Shown here piece after piece: positions 36,200 through 43,578 of a stretch of 62,018 nucleotides of DNA (position 1 is its first letter; each line of letters opens with the position of its first letter). Location: positions 1 to 62,018 of the forward strand of contig NCGL01000028.1 of the NCBI GenBank assembly GCA_002256935.1. Direction: 5' to 3'. This DNA comes from Bdellovibrio sp. 28-41-41. Its GTDB lineage: Bacteria; Bdellovibrionota; Bdellovibrionia; Bdellovibrionales; Bdellovibrionaceae. Below the pieces are notes generated by a model that did no database searches, was not told where the DNA came from, and worked only from the letters and a program-made list of their open reading frames with translations. The position numbers and the translations under genes are program-made.

Positions 36200-37192
36200 A
36201 TGAAATCAATTTTATTAGGGTTAGTATTATTAGTGGGCGTCAACATCAACAGCGCAAAGACTGTGGAAACACCAGAGTTATTAGCGGCACCTCATGTCCA
36301 CGGACCAGGTTGCGGATTCTTTCCAGCGAATAAATTAAGAATTCCCATTCGTCCAACGGGACAAATGAACGAGCTTCAGTTCAAACGTGTATTGCAAGTC
36401 GTAGCTCAAGTGTATGATCCTATTTTTCGCCAAAACGGTCGCCCGAAGTTAGCACTTTTCCCAAGATGGACTGATGACACAGTCAACGCGTATGCATTTA
36501 TTTGTAACGAGGCTAAATTAATCGGAACACCAAATTACCCACCAGAGTGTGCTCGTATGCAAACATCACCAGGTATTTATTCGCCGATTTCTGTTGTATC
36601 GATGTTTGGTGGTTTAGCTCGCCATCCATTGATGACTATAGAGGGCCTTGTTCTGGTAGCCTGTCATGAAATCGGTCATCATTTAGCGGGATACCCTCGA
36701 TACCGTGGTAATTCCGAATGGGCAGCGGTGGAAGGTCAGTCGGACTATTTCGCGACTTCAAAATGTGCACGTAAAGTCTTTAAAGCGATCGGTAGCAATG
36801 CTGTTTGGGCTCAGCGCGCGCCGGTTACTTTTGAAGTTAGAAACTCATGCGTGAATGCATTTGGAGTTAACTCTGAAGCCTCGGGTATCTGCATGAGATC
36901 TGCTATGGCCGGTTTAGCTTTAGCTAGAACTTTGGGTTCATTAAAAGGCGATCCAAAAGGAATCAACTTTCCCAATGTGGACAAGTCAATCGTAGGCACA
37001 ACATTCGAAGGTCACCCAGCGGCTCAATGCCGACTTGATACTTACGTAGCAGGTGCCACATGCCGCGTGCCTGATACAGAAGACTTCAACGCAGCCGATC
37101 CAAGAAAAGGTTCATGCGGCCCAGGCAAAGTAGAATCAAACGGCTACCGCCCACGTTGCTGGTATCGTCCACCGACGGCTATCGGAAGCTAA
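36200..37192 (+). CDS. Secreted HExxH zinc metalloprotease-like protein
   Basis: 330 residues from the ATG at 36200 (ggggggaat just upstream); the frame opens at 36176. Signal peptide about 1-18. VLVACHEIGHHLAGYPRY places the zinc motif at H156-E157-x-x-H160, and EGQSDYF (178-184) supplies the likely third ligand E178 with D182. Ten or so Cys outside the motif, including GPGC near the N-terminus and several C-terminal pairs, indicate a disulfide-rich exported protein. Not a thermolysin; closest in shape to small gluzincin-like M48/M78-type sites. Peptidase activity is inferred from the motif. Confidence 0.7.
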   Translation: MKSILLGLVLLVGVNINSAKTVETPELLAAPHVHGPGCGFFPANKLRIPIRPTGQMNELQFKRVLQVVAQVYDPIFRQNGRPKLALFPRWTDDTVNAYAFICNEAKLIGTPNYPPECARMQTSPGIYSPISVVSMFGGLARHPLMTIEGLVLVACHEIGHHLAGYPRYRGNSEWAAVEGQSDYFATSKCARKVFKAIGSNAVWAQRAPVTFEVRNSCVNAFGVNSEASGICMRSAMAGLALARTLGSLKGDPKGINFPNVDKSIVGTTFEGHPAAQCRLDTYVAGATCRVPDTEDFNAADPRKGSCGPGKVESNGYRPRCWYRPPTAIGS

Positions 37193-37280
37193 TCAAATTC
37201 ACCGTAAAATACTCCACAAAATAATGTTGAGTAAAATCCAAAAGAATATTAAAAAAACTCTCCGACTAAATTAAAAAGAC

Positions 37281-37342
37281 GGAGGGTTGGCCGAGTGGCT
37301 GAAGGCGCTCGCTTGGAAAGCGAGTTTACTCCAAAAGAGTAA
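37281..37342 (+). tRNA. tRNA-Ser(GGA), 3' part missing
   Basis: Positions 37281-37342 fold as the first two thirds of a class II tRNA: acceptor 5' strand ggagggt, D arm, anticodon arm ctcgc-ttggaaa-gcgag with anticodon GGA, and a 6-bp variable arm ttactc/gagtaa with loop caaaa. After that the T arm (ttcgaat loop), the acceptor 3' strand and CCA are absent; the sequence reads ctacgcgatttcacaaac instead. The break falls at a plausible integration or rearrangement point. As it stands the gene cannot give a working tRNA. No 3' remainder was seen elsewhere in the window. Confidence 0.8.
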
Positions 37343-37442
37343 CTACGCGATTTCACAAACGAATAAAAACAATAACTTAGCTTCGACGAAAAAAAGTAAT
37401 TTTCCAGTATCATCACATGAAATCACGACCCATCACCCGAGT

Positions 37443-37471
37443 TGGCTACTTTTTGGCTACCTCGTGGCTAC
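37443..37471 (+). repeat. Three TGGCTAC repeats at 11-bp intervals
   Basis: tggctac occurs at 37443, 37454 and 37465, each on about the same face of the helix. It lies 100 bp after the broken tRNA and before the two tiny genes. Looks like an iteron or recombinase/regulator arm site; no partner protein is encoded in sight. Confidence 0.5.
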
Positions 37472-37578
37472 TTAAATACACTTCAGCTCACGCGCTCAGT
37501 ACCAACCATTTAATCTGTTGTCCAAGAACAAAACTTAATCATCACAGGGTTTTTAAAAAACCCTGAAAGGAATGTTCT

Positions 37579-37737
37579 ATGGAATCAGTTAAAGAAATTT
37601 TTGTGGCACTAATGATATTGTTTGGTGCCGGTTATGCCGCCGAGAAATTGCACCAAGAGATGAAAATCATGGCCATAAAGCAAATACAAAAAGGCCAACC
37701 ATCACTTTCAAATTTCAGTCGAAAGCTAACAAGGTAG
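37579..37737 (+). CDS. Small protein with one TM segment (52 aa)
   Basis: 52 codons from ATG 37579 with gaaaggaatg upstream. Residues 6-22 (IFVALMILFGAGYAAEK) form a short hydrophobic segment, followed by a basic amphipathic part. A perfect 21-bp palindrome (37545-37565, cagggttttt and its complement) ends 13 bp before the start and could be an operator or block translation. Seven bp separate it from the next small gene. No family recognised; the context is just inside a tRNA-bounded island. Confidence 0.5.
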   Translation: MESVKEIFVALMILFGAGYAAEKLHQEMKIMAIKQIQKGQPSLSNFSRKLTR

Positions 37738-37744
37738 GTAACGA

Positions 37745-37945
37745 ATGGAACCAAGCAATTCTGTCGATGTCTGCGATCAACTTAAAGTTCCCATGTGCAA
37801 ATTGAGATTTATAAGTCACTTTTTAGAGACTCAAAATCCAGATCATTCACTACCTTTAGATTACGATGATGTTCTTTTTGGGTTCTACACAATACTAAAT
37901 GAAACCATAAAAGATCTTGATACATTAAGAAAGAATCTTGAATAG
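37745..37945 (+). CDS. Small hypothetical protein (66 aa)
   Basis: 66 codons from ATG 37745 with aaggtaggt 5 nt upstream. Hydrophilic, with two Cys (residues 10 and 17) in the first 20 residues and a helical Asp/Leu-rich remainder. Followed 15 bp later by a strong terminator, which supports a real two-gene transcript with the 52-residue gene. No recognised family. Confidence 0.5.
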   Translation: MEPSNSVDVCDQLKVPMCKLRFISHFLETQNPDHSLPLDYDDVLFGFYTILNETIKDLDTLRKNLE

Positions 37946-37959
37946 ATTCGCGCTATTAC

Positions 37960-37993
37960 GGCGGCCCGGTTTCAAGCCTGGCCGCCTGTTTTT
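37960..37993 (+). terminator. Terminator after the two small genes
   Basis: GC stem ggcggcc (37960-37966) with ggccgcc (37980-37986), extended inside by cgg/cct pairs, followed by tgttttt. Confidence 0.8.
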
Positions 37994-38204
37994 CATTCAA
38001 CAGCCCGCTATATTCCTAGCACATTTCAATACACTTCTTATAAAAAATTCACGATGAGTTCGCCTCTGCGAACTTCGAGGTCCTTCTACAGAAATGTCGT
38101 AATTCTACGATAAGATTCGATTTAAAAGTAAATTCAATGTTTTAGCTCCGGGCTTCGGATTTTGGCACTATTCTCGCTATATTATCTTACGTCATGGGGT
38201 GCAG

Positions 38205-38393
38205 ATGAAAACACTTTTACTATTAGACGATGATCAAAATCACCTGGATCAACTTAAGGCGGCTTTATCTGATGAGTATAAGGTAATCACAGCTATTGAG
38301 GCTGGATTGGCTTTTCGCCTTCTTGGGCAAGCTCGTCCTGATTTAATGATCGTTGATTTGAATATGCCCGAGGTGTCTGGCTTAGACGTGTAG
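38205..38393 (+). pseudogene. Response-regulator receiver domain, truncated
   Basis: From ATG 38205 the frame reads the first half of a CheY-like receiver: KTLLLLDDDQNHLDQLK (acidic pair near residue 8-9), PDLMIVDLNMPEVSGLDV with the phospho-acceptor Asp near 50 and the conserved DLxMPxxSG run. It then ends at a TAG lying inside a hairpin element that begins at 38388. Full receivers are about 120 residues; the Thr and Lys motifs are missing. The remainder is not found after the element, so this is a gene remnant. Confidence 0.8.
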
Positions 38394-38467
38394 GCACCGG
38401 GTTTAGGTGGTCCCCATGGGACCGGTACGCCGGTGAAATTGGCCCCTTTTAAACCCGGTGCCTACAC
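38388..38467. repeat. 80-bp hairpin element (REP/MITE-like)
   Basis: Perfect 18-bp inverted repeat, gtgtaggcaccgggttta at 38388-38405 and its complement at 38450-38467. The 44-base interior itself folds: ggtccc-cat-gggacc (38408-38422) and an ACCGGT/CCGG-rich arm. It interrupts the receiver-domain gene. No coding capacity; it probably moves or spreads with help from elsewhere. Confidence 0.75.
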
Positions 38468-38520
38468 AACTAAGTATAGAATTTCATTGAAACTTACTGA
38501 ATAAATTTTTTAGATTGCAT

Positions 38521-38548
38521 ATTCAAGTATTGTATAGAATACTTGAAT
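38521..38548. promoter_or_regulatory. ArsR-type operator overlapping the promoter
   Basis: Perfect 11-bp inverted repeat attcaagtatt (38521-38531) and aatacttgaat (38538-38548) with a 6-base spacer, ending one base before the ATG of the ArsR-rhodanese gene. The spacer and right arm contain a -10-like tagaat (38535-38540), so bound repressor would cover the promoter. Shape and place match ArsR-family autorepression. Confidence 0.8.
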
Positions 38549-38549
38549 A

Positions 38550-39206
38550 ATGACGAAATCTAGTGAAGAGCCGCTTCAATGTAAGAGACGTATTTTTGAA
38601 AACCTGGGATCAATCACTCAGTCCCTAGCCTCGCCAGCAAGGCTCCGTATTTTGCAAATACTTTCAAACAAGCCTTGCACTGTAGAAGTGATTAGCGAAA
38701 TGGCCGACGAAAATATTGGCAACACTTCGCAACACTTGCAAAGAATGCTTCGCGCTGGCCTAGTCCGCTGCGAAAAACAAGGGGTTCGTCGCATTTACAG
38801 TCTTACAAATAACAAAATCCTCGATATTTGGCTTAGCCTTCAAGAGCTGGCGATTGAGATCGCACCGCAGATTCAGGTGGATGAAAATTATTTATCTCCA
38901 GCAGAGTTATGTAGTGATCTGGAACTTTCCCAAATTCTAAAGCTCGTAAAATTGGGCAAGGCTGTATTGGTCGACAGTAGAACAGTAGAGGAATTTGAAA
39001 GTTCACCGGCAAAGGGAGCTTTGAATTTCCCCGCGTCCCAGCTGAGCAAGATGACCGCGAGTTTATCTAAAACGATGACTGTGTTTGTTTTTTGTAGAGG
39101 TCGATACTGCGTCCTTGCCAACCAGGTGGTGACGTCCCTGCGGAAGAAGGGCTTCAAGGCTTACCGATTGAAGGAAACTTCGTATCAAATAAATGCAGCT
39201 ATGTAA
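38550..39206 (+). CDS. ArsR-family regulator fused to a rhodanese domain
   Basis: 218 residues. Winged helix at about 18-85: LGSITQSLASPARLRILQIL and VEVISEMADENIGNTSQHLQRMLRAGLV. It is followed by a rhodanese domain (about 130-215) with VLVDSRTVEEFESSPAKGALNFP and active loop CRGRYC (182-187). This architecture is known from regulators that sense persulfides or sulfane sulfur through Cys. Translation would be nearly leaderless, as the operator touches the ATG. The thioredoxin, DoxX-DsrE and SoxB-like genes downstream support a sulfur/thiol-stress role. Confidence 0.9.
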   Translation: MTKSSEEPLQCKRRIFENLGSITQSLASPARLRILQILSNKPCTVEVISEMADENIGNTSQHLQRMLRAGLVRCEKQGVRRIYSLTNNKILDIWLSLQELAIEIAPQIQVDENYLSPAELCSDLELSQILKLVKLGKAVLVDSRTVEEFESSPAKGALNFPASQLSKMTASLSKTMTVFVFCRGRYCVLANQVVTSLRKKGFKAYRLKETSYQINAAM

Positions 39207-39266
39207 TTCGACTACCGGGATAGATCTGCGAAGCGGATTCGGCGAGCGCCGTGAAAGGAAATCAAA

Positions 39267-40415
39267 TTGGATATGAGTTTTTTTGGAGTTTTCGGAGCGG
39301 GATCTCTAACATTTTTTTCGCCTTGCGTGCTCCCGATGGTGCCAATCATTGCAGCTAACTATTTACTTGCTGGCAACGAAAGTCGTTTTGCGCGCGTAAA
39401 ATCGACGCTCCTCTTCTCCTTCGGTTTTTTATTAACCTTTACCTTGATGGGTTTGAGTCTTCCATTTGTTTCTGATTTCTTAGGCGAAGCAAAAGGAATT
39501 TTATTGCTTGCTTCGGCTGTGCTTATATTACTCTACGGCTTAAAAATGAGCGGCCTGGCATTTAAAAAAGCCGATGATTCGCGCTTTTTTCGATGGATGA
39601 ATAACTCCGCCTATATTCCTAATATTCAAAAACGCCTGCCAAAATCTTTGCACGGGTTGTTATTTGGTGCGACTTTCGGCCTTGCTTGGACGCCTTGTGT
39701 GGGGCCTATCCTTGGCGGAGTTCTGACTTACGTCGCAACTCAAGATAGGTCCATTTCTGAAAGCGTATTTCTAATGGTTAGTTTTGCTAGCGGTATAGTC
39801 ATGCCCTTTGTCGCGCTCGCAGTTGGTGGCGATTTAGTCCAAGGACAGTTTAATAAACTAAAAAAGTATCTTCCTAAAATCGAAGAGTATACAGGCTATG
39901 CGCTTATCGTTGTTGCGTTTATGATTTTTACGCAATCAAGTTTCCCGTCACTTTTTATCGATAAAAAAGAAGAAGTTAGTGTTGCGTTTACAACTTCCCA
40001 GGGGCCTACAACCCTCGACAAAATCGCGCCGGGTGCACATAAATTATTTTTTTTCTACACGGATACTTGTCCGATCTGTCATCAAATGGAGACCTTTATG
40101 CCTTCATTGGAAAAAGAGTGCAGTTCGAACAGTTTTCAAATTGTTCGAGTCAATGTGGGTCTGCCGGCAAATGATGCCATTGCTAGGAAGTTCAACGTGA
40201 AAGCAGTTCCAACTATGAGTCTCATGACCTCTGATGGAAAAGAAATCGCGCACCCAGTTGGATATCAAAGCGAAGTAAGTCTTCGAAAAGCGATTAATTT
40301 GCTGCCTAAGATATCATGTGCACAGACCACCTCTATACCATCAACAGGCAAGCCTCCTCTGCCACCCTTTGAAGGTAAATCCTGTGACAACGATGGTAAT
40401 GGTCTAACCTGTTAA
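39267..40415 (+). CDS. CcdA/DsbD-like membrane protein fused to a thioredoxin domain
   Basis: 382 residues. About six to eight TM helices (residues 5-225) with the two CcdA redox Cys in FSPCVLP (C20) and WTPCVGP (C144). A C-terminal thioredoxin-like domain (about 245-350) has active site CPIC (268-271) and cis-Pro loop VKAVPTMSL. Role: moves electrons from the cytoplasm across the membrane to periplasmic disulfides, as DsbD and CcdA do. Start is TTG 39267 or ATG 39273; aaagga upstream suits either. Follows the ArsR-rhodanese gene by 60 bp and probably belongs to its regulon. Confidence 0.9.
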   Translation: MDMSFFGVFGAGSLTFFSPCVLPMVPIIAANYLLAGNESRFARVKSTLLFSFGFLLTFTLMGLSLPFVSDFLGEAKGILLLASAVLILLYGLKMSGLAFKKADDSRFFRWMNNSAYIPNIQKRLPKSLHGLLFGATFGLAWTPCVGPILGGVLTYVATQDRSISESVFLMVSFASGIVMPFVALAVGGDLVQGQFNKLKKYLPKIEEYTGYALIVVAFMIFTQSSFPSLFIDKKEEVSVAFTTSQGPTTLDKIAPGAHKLFFFYTDTCPICHQMETFMPSLEKECSSNSFQIVRVNVGLPANDAIARKFNVKAVPTMSLMTSDGKEIAHPVGYQSEVSLRKAINLLPKISCAQTTSIPSTGKPPLPPFEGKSCDNDGNGLTC

Positions 40416-40445
40416 ACGAATTCACTCATTATGAAGGAGATCCCC

Positions 40446-41333
40446 TTGAATCAAAAATACATTGAAAAAACTCTCTACACGATCTTTCGATTGTTATTCA
40501 GTTTGATATTTATTGTAGCTGGCTCAGGTCATATTTTTTCTACCCATAAAGTGGCGGCAAGAATTATAAATGCGCCTTTGGCTCCGTACCTTGAGCTCTT
40601 TATGCCAATACCTGTACATGTGTTTCTTGCGGGAATAGTACTTCTTATTGGGGGAATTGGGCTCATGCTTGGATCATGGACGAAGGTGTCAGCACTTGCC
40701 CTTATAGCGGTGCTTATTCCAATCACTCTGACAGCGCAGCTTGGTGGGGAAGAATCTGTAGGACCACTTTTTAAGAATATCGCTCTCATTGGGGGCCTGA
40801 TTTATTTTGCCTATTTTGGATCGAACGGTTGGCACTTCGACCAACTGGAGCACAGGCGAAAAAGAGTCTATATTTCAGTCTTGAAAACTATATCGATCGT
40901 GTTTTTAATTTTCGCTTTTCTGCCTAACGTCAGTTCAAAAGGGCTTGTGCCGAAAGTTCATGCGAGTGAAATAAAAGCGGCCATCCCTCTTCCGAAAGGT
41001 CTGGCCATTTTAGTTCGGGAAGCAAAACATCTGCAAATCGCAATACTCACTGGTATAGAGGGTCTAAAGGGAAAAGATGAAATCAAGTTAAGTTCGGTAA
41101 GCATTATTGTTTGTGGAAAGCTAGGAGTTGAATCTTTAAAGCTGGGTTCTCCCATAAAAAAATCACTCGACGATGCACAAGCTGCTGGAATTCGAGTGGT
41201 CGCCTGCAATCTTTCTTTAAAAGAGGCTGGGATAACAAACAGTCAACTCGAGAAGACAGTTAGCATTGTTGAAAACGGACTTTGGGAAATGGTTCGGCTG
41301 CAAAGTGTCGGGAACTATTCAATCGAGCTTTAA
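40446..41333 (+). CDS. DoxX-type membrane protein fused to a DsrE-like domain
   Basis: Likely start is TTG 40446: the frame opens at an ATG 15 bp earlier, but the aaggaga ribosome site lies inside those first codons. About 295 residues. The N-terminal DoxX domain has four helices (about 8-165) with FSLIFIVAGSGHIFSTH and APYLELFMPIPVHVFLAG. The C-terminal 110 residues resemble DsrE/DsrF sulfur-handling proteins: KKSLDDAQAAGIRVVACNLS with the reactive Cys, then ENGLWEMVRLQ. DoxX proteins act with thiosulfate or thiol oxidation. A fusion with DsrE in a rhodanese-regulated set points to sulfur transfer or detoxification. Confidence 0.75.
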   Translation: MNQKYIEKTLYTIFRLLFSLIFIVAGSGHIFSTHKVAARIINAPLAPYLELFMPIPVHVFLAGIVLLIGGIGLMLGSWTKVSALALIAVLIPITLTAQLGGEESVGPLFKNIALIGGLIYFAYFGSNGWHFDQLEHRRKRVYISVLKTISIVFLIFAFLPNVSSKGLVPKVHASEIKAAIPLPKGLAILVREAKHLQIAILTGIEGLKGKDEIKLSSVSIIVCGKLGVESLKLGSPIKKSLDDAQAAGIRVVACNLSLKEAGITNSQLEKTVSIVENGLWEMVRLQSVGNYSIEL

Positions 41334-41360
41334 AGTTAGAATATTTAGCAAACTAGAAAG

Positions 41361-41684
41361 ATGAAGGTTTCTATGGCGAGCTCAAACATCACCGAAAAAA
41401 CACTTACGATTCTTCAGCTGAACGATTTGCATGGTTATCTTGAGCCCCATTGGGAAATGATATTAGACGATGGGTCATGGTCCTTCAAAAAACTGGGTGG
41501 TCTTTCGCGTATCGCGACCATGTTCAAAGAAGTCAGAAAGCAATCAGCGGGTTCCGTTCTCACGCTAGATAACGGAGACACATTTCATGGCACTTATATA
41601 TCGACAGGTTCTAAAGGACGCTTGATGGCACCAAAGTTTTTATGCGATGGCAATAACTATTCACTATATTTTTTAACCTTATAG
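41361..41684 (+). pseudogene. 5'-nucleotidase/SoxB-like metallophosphoesterase, truncated
   Basis: 107 codons. Residues 10-90 are the start of a SoxB/UshA-type calcineurin-like phosphoesterase: LTILQLNDLHGYLEPH (metal Asp and His), KLGGLSRIATMFKEVR and SVLTLDNGDTFHGTY (metal Asp). The family continues for another 400 residues, including the NHE and GHxH motifs. Here it leaves the family pattern after STGSKGRLMAP and stops at 41684, three bases before a probable IS21-type end. So the gene has been cut, probably by an insertion. SoxB-type fits the sulfur context; UshA-type is the alternative. Confidence 0.75.
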
Positions 41685-41686
41685 AT

Positions 41687-41720
41687 TGTGTAAAATTGAC
41701 CCCTCGTTGAATTTTGACCG
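41687..41720. mobile_element. Probable solo IS21-family end
   Basis: tgtgtaaaattgacccctcg followed by ttgaattttgaccg resembles the terminal repeats of IS21-type elements (starts TG, repeated A/T-rich TTGACC boxes). No istA or istB frames follow; the next 190 bp to the helicase gene stop hold nothing recognisable. Judged from memory of such ends. Confidence 0.35.
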
Positions 41721-41911
41721 AGTTAACGGCGATCAAACTGTTTTGGTTTCGGGCATCATATTGCAGTGATTGCATTTGTTTAGAAAAATGTGCGGGCTAA
41801 TTTTAAAATCGAATCAAATTAATCCCCCCGGATTATTTTAATTATGGGAGATGTTATAGAATGTTGAATGCCAATAAATTCGGTTTCAGAACAGGACCCC
41901 TAAGTCCAAGT

Positions 41912-43048
41912 TTACCGATCAACAAATTCAAAATTAGATGTTAATTTTTCTTCTTTAGCTCCGGTCAAATAGTTCTTCATTTTACGAAATGTTCGACCAT
42001 CTGACGGAGTCACAAACGTAATAGCAGTGCCTTCGCGGCCAGCCCGAGCGGTGCGGCCGATGCGATGAAGAAAATCTTCCGCTTTGTAAGGAAGATCGAA
42101 ACTGATGACATACTTGATAGATGGCTCATCTAAACCACGCGCTAGCAAATCGGTTGTCACCATGATTTGGATTTTACCTTCGCGGAATTCGCGAAGAATA
42201 CGGGTGCGGTGACCTGGATTCATATCGCCATGAACAAATTCTGAAGCAAATTGGTGATGGGCCAGCAAACGGCCTAAAGCCACGCAACCTTCTTGATTGT
42301 CAGAAAAAACGATAACTCCGCCTTTAGCTTTTCTCACTTCATCTAAAAGTTGGTTTTCTTTTTGACCCGCTTTCATAAAATAGACTTTTTGGTTAAGTGT
42401 TTCGACCGGCGCGCCCGAAGCTGTTGAACGAATCATAACAGCAGCTGGTTTCATAAATAATTTCGCAATAGGTTCAGCGTCTTTATTGAAAGTCGCAGCA
42501 AACAACATCGTCTGGCGTTCGCCACGAAGCGTGCTTTGAATAAATTTAAGCTGCTGATCAAAGCCCATACTCAAAATACGATCGGCTTCATCGATCACCA
42601 GTAGATCTAAACCTTTTAGTAAAAGTTTGTTGGCTTGCAAATGTTCATGCAGTCGACCCGGAGTCGCTACGATCAGACGAGGATTCTTTTTAAGTTCTTT
42701 ATTTTGAGTGGCGACGGGAACTCCAGTCACAGCCACGCAGCTGGAAATAGTGAGTCCTGCAGAAATCTCTTTAAATACGCGGTGGATTTGTTCACCTGTT
42801 TCGCGGGTTGGAGATAGAACTACGGCTCGTGATAATGGGTTGGCTTGCAATCGAGTTAAGATAGGCAATAGGTAGGCTAATGTTTTACCGCTACCAGTTT
42901 GTGCGACGGCAATCAAATCTGAGTTTTGCAAAATAACCGGAATAGTTTCCGTTTGAATTTGAGTCGGGACCAGAATGTTTGATTTTTCTAGGTTCGTAAC
43001 AAGTACGGGTAAAACGCCAAGGGTCCCAAAGTTTGTTTCCATGCCCAT
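41912..43048 (-). CDS. DEAD-box RNA helicase, RhlE-like
   Basis: 378 residues, the helicase core with almost no extensions. Q motif region VPTQIQ (28-33), Walker A AQTGSGKT (49-56), motif Ib ATPGR (128-132), DEAD (153-156), motif III as AAT (184-186, usually SAT), and motif VI HRIGRTARAGREG in place of the common HRIGRTGRAG. ATP-dependent unwinding of short RNA duplexes in ribosome assembly, RNA decay or cold adaptation. Single gene on the minus strand. Confidence 0.93.
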   Translation of the reverse strand: MGMETNFGTLGVLPVLVTNLEKSNILVPTQIQTETIPVILQNSDLIAVAQTGSGKTLAYLLPILTRLQANPLSRAVVLSPTRETGEQIHRVFKEISAGLTISSCVAVTGVPVATQNKELKKNPRLIVATPGRLHEHLQANKLLLKGLDLLVIDEADRILSMGFDQQLKFIQSTLRGERQTMLFAATFNKDAEPIAKLFMKPAAVMIRSTASGAPVETLNQKVYFMKAGQKENQLLDEVRKAKGGVIVFSDNQEGCVALGRLLAHHQFASEFVHGDMNPGHRTRILREFREGKIQIMVTTDLLARGLDEPSIKYVISFDLPYKAEDFLHRIGRTARAGREGTAITFVTPSDGRTFRKMKNYLTGAKEEKLTSNFEFVDR

Positions 43049-43214
43049 CTTATATACTAGAAACGAGCGGCTCAGTTAGTAAAAACCAGGGGAATGAAAA
43101 ATTGGGATTTTTCTATAATTTGTGGGTTTTCTGTGGAAAAGGGGTTCTAGATAAACTCCTGTCTCGGGCCCTCGTGGCCCTCGGGCAGCCGCAGGGGATC
43201 GAAAAAAAGAAGAT

Positions 43215-43460
43215 CTAGAACTTGAAGCCCTCAGATTTGCCGAGAGGTTGCGACAGTGCTTGGGGCGAAATTGTGTCTTCATCTAATATAGGAATTACTG
43301 ATTTTAATTGATATGCCATATTTAGCCATTTAAAATATGCAGCAAGATCTTGACCAAAATGCGGTTTGTACTTCTGAGCAAGTACACCCATTTCTTCTTC
43401 CATTAGTGTCATTTGCTCGACTATAAATTGCTCCAGTTTTTCTTTAGCTTGTGGATTCAT
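43215..43460 (-). CDS. Small hypothetical protein (81 aa)
   Basis: Hydrophilic helical protein with conserved-looking aromatic centre YFKWLNMAYQLKS. An agaaag ribosome-site-like run is 8 nt before the ATG. No domain recognised. It lies between the helicase gene and the ISL3 transposase gene, with its stop next to a weak hairpin. It could be real but nothing beyond a clean frame supports it. Confidence 0.4.
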   Translation of the reverse strand: MNPQAKEKLEQFIVEQMTLMEEEMGVLAQKYKPHFGQDLAAYFKWLNMAYQLKSVIPILDEDTISPQALSQPLGKSEGFKF

Positions 43461-43578
43461 TTTTATACTTTCTAGTCATTTATGGATATTCATACCAATT
43501 ACATTTTCACAAATAGTCTGCACGATTTCAAATATTCTGGTTTAATTTTTAAAAACCATTATACCTAGGAGAATCTGC

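Noticed and set aside
37287..37475. 62-codon frame starting in the tRNA-Ser gene
   Set aside because: Its first 18 codons are tRNA sequence; no ribosome site; a chance frame.
41888..41905. Sequence agaacaggaccccta similar to the end of the IS at 45411
   Set aside because: Only about 11 of 14 bases agree and no second end is near; not enough to call an IS remnant.
43146..43221. Hairpin gttctagat/atctagaac with GC-rich loop near the helicase gene
   Set aside because: Stem only 9 bp and it overlaps the end of a possible gene; lacks the borders of the long hairpin family.
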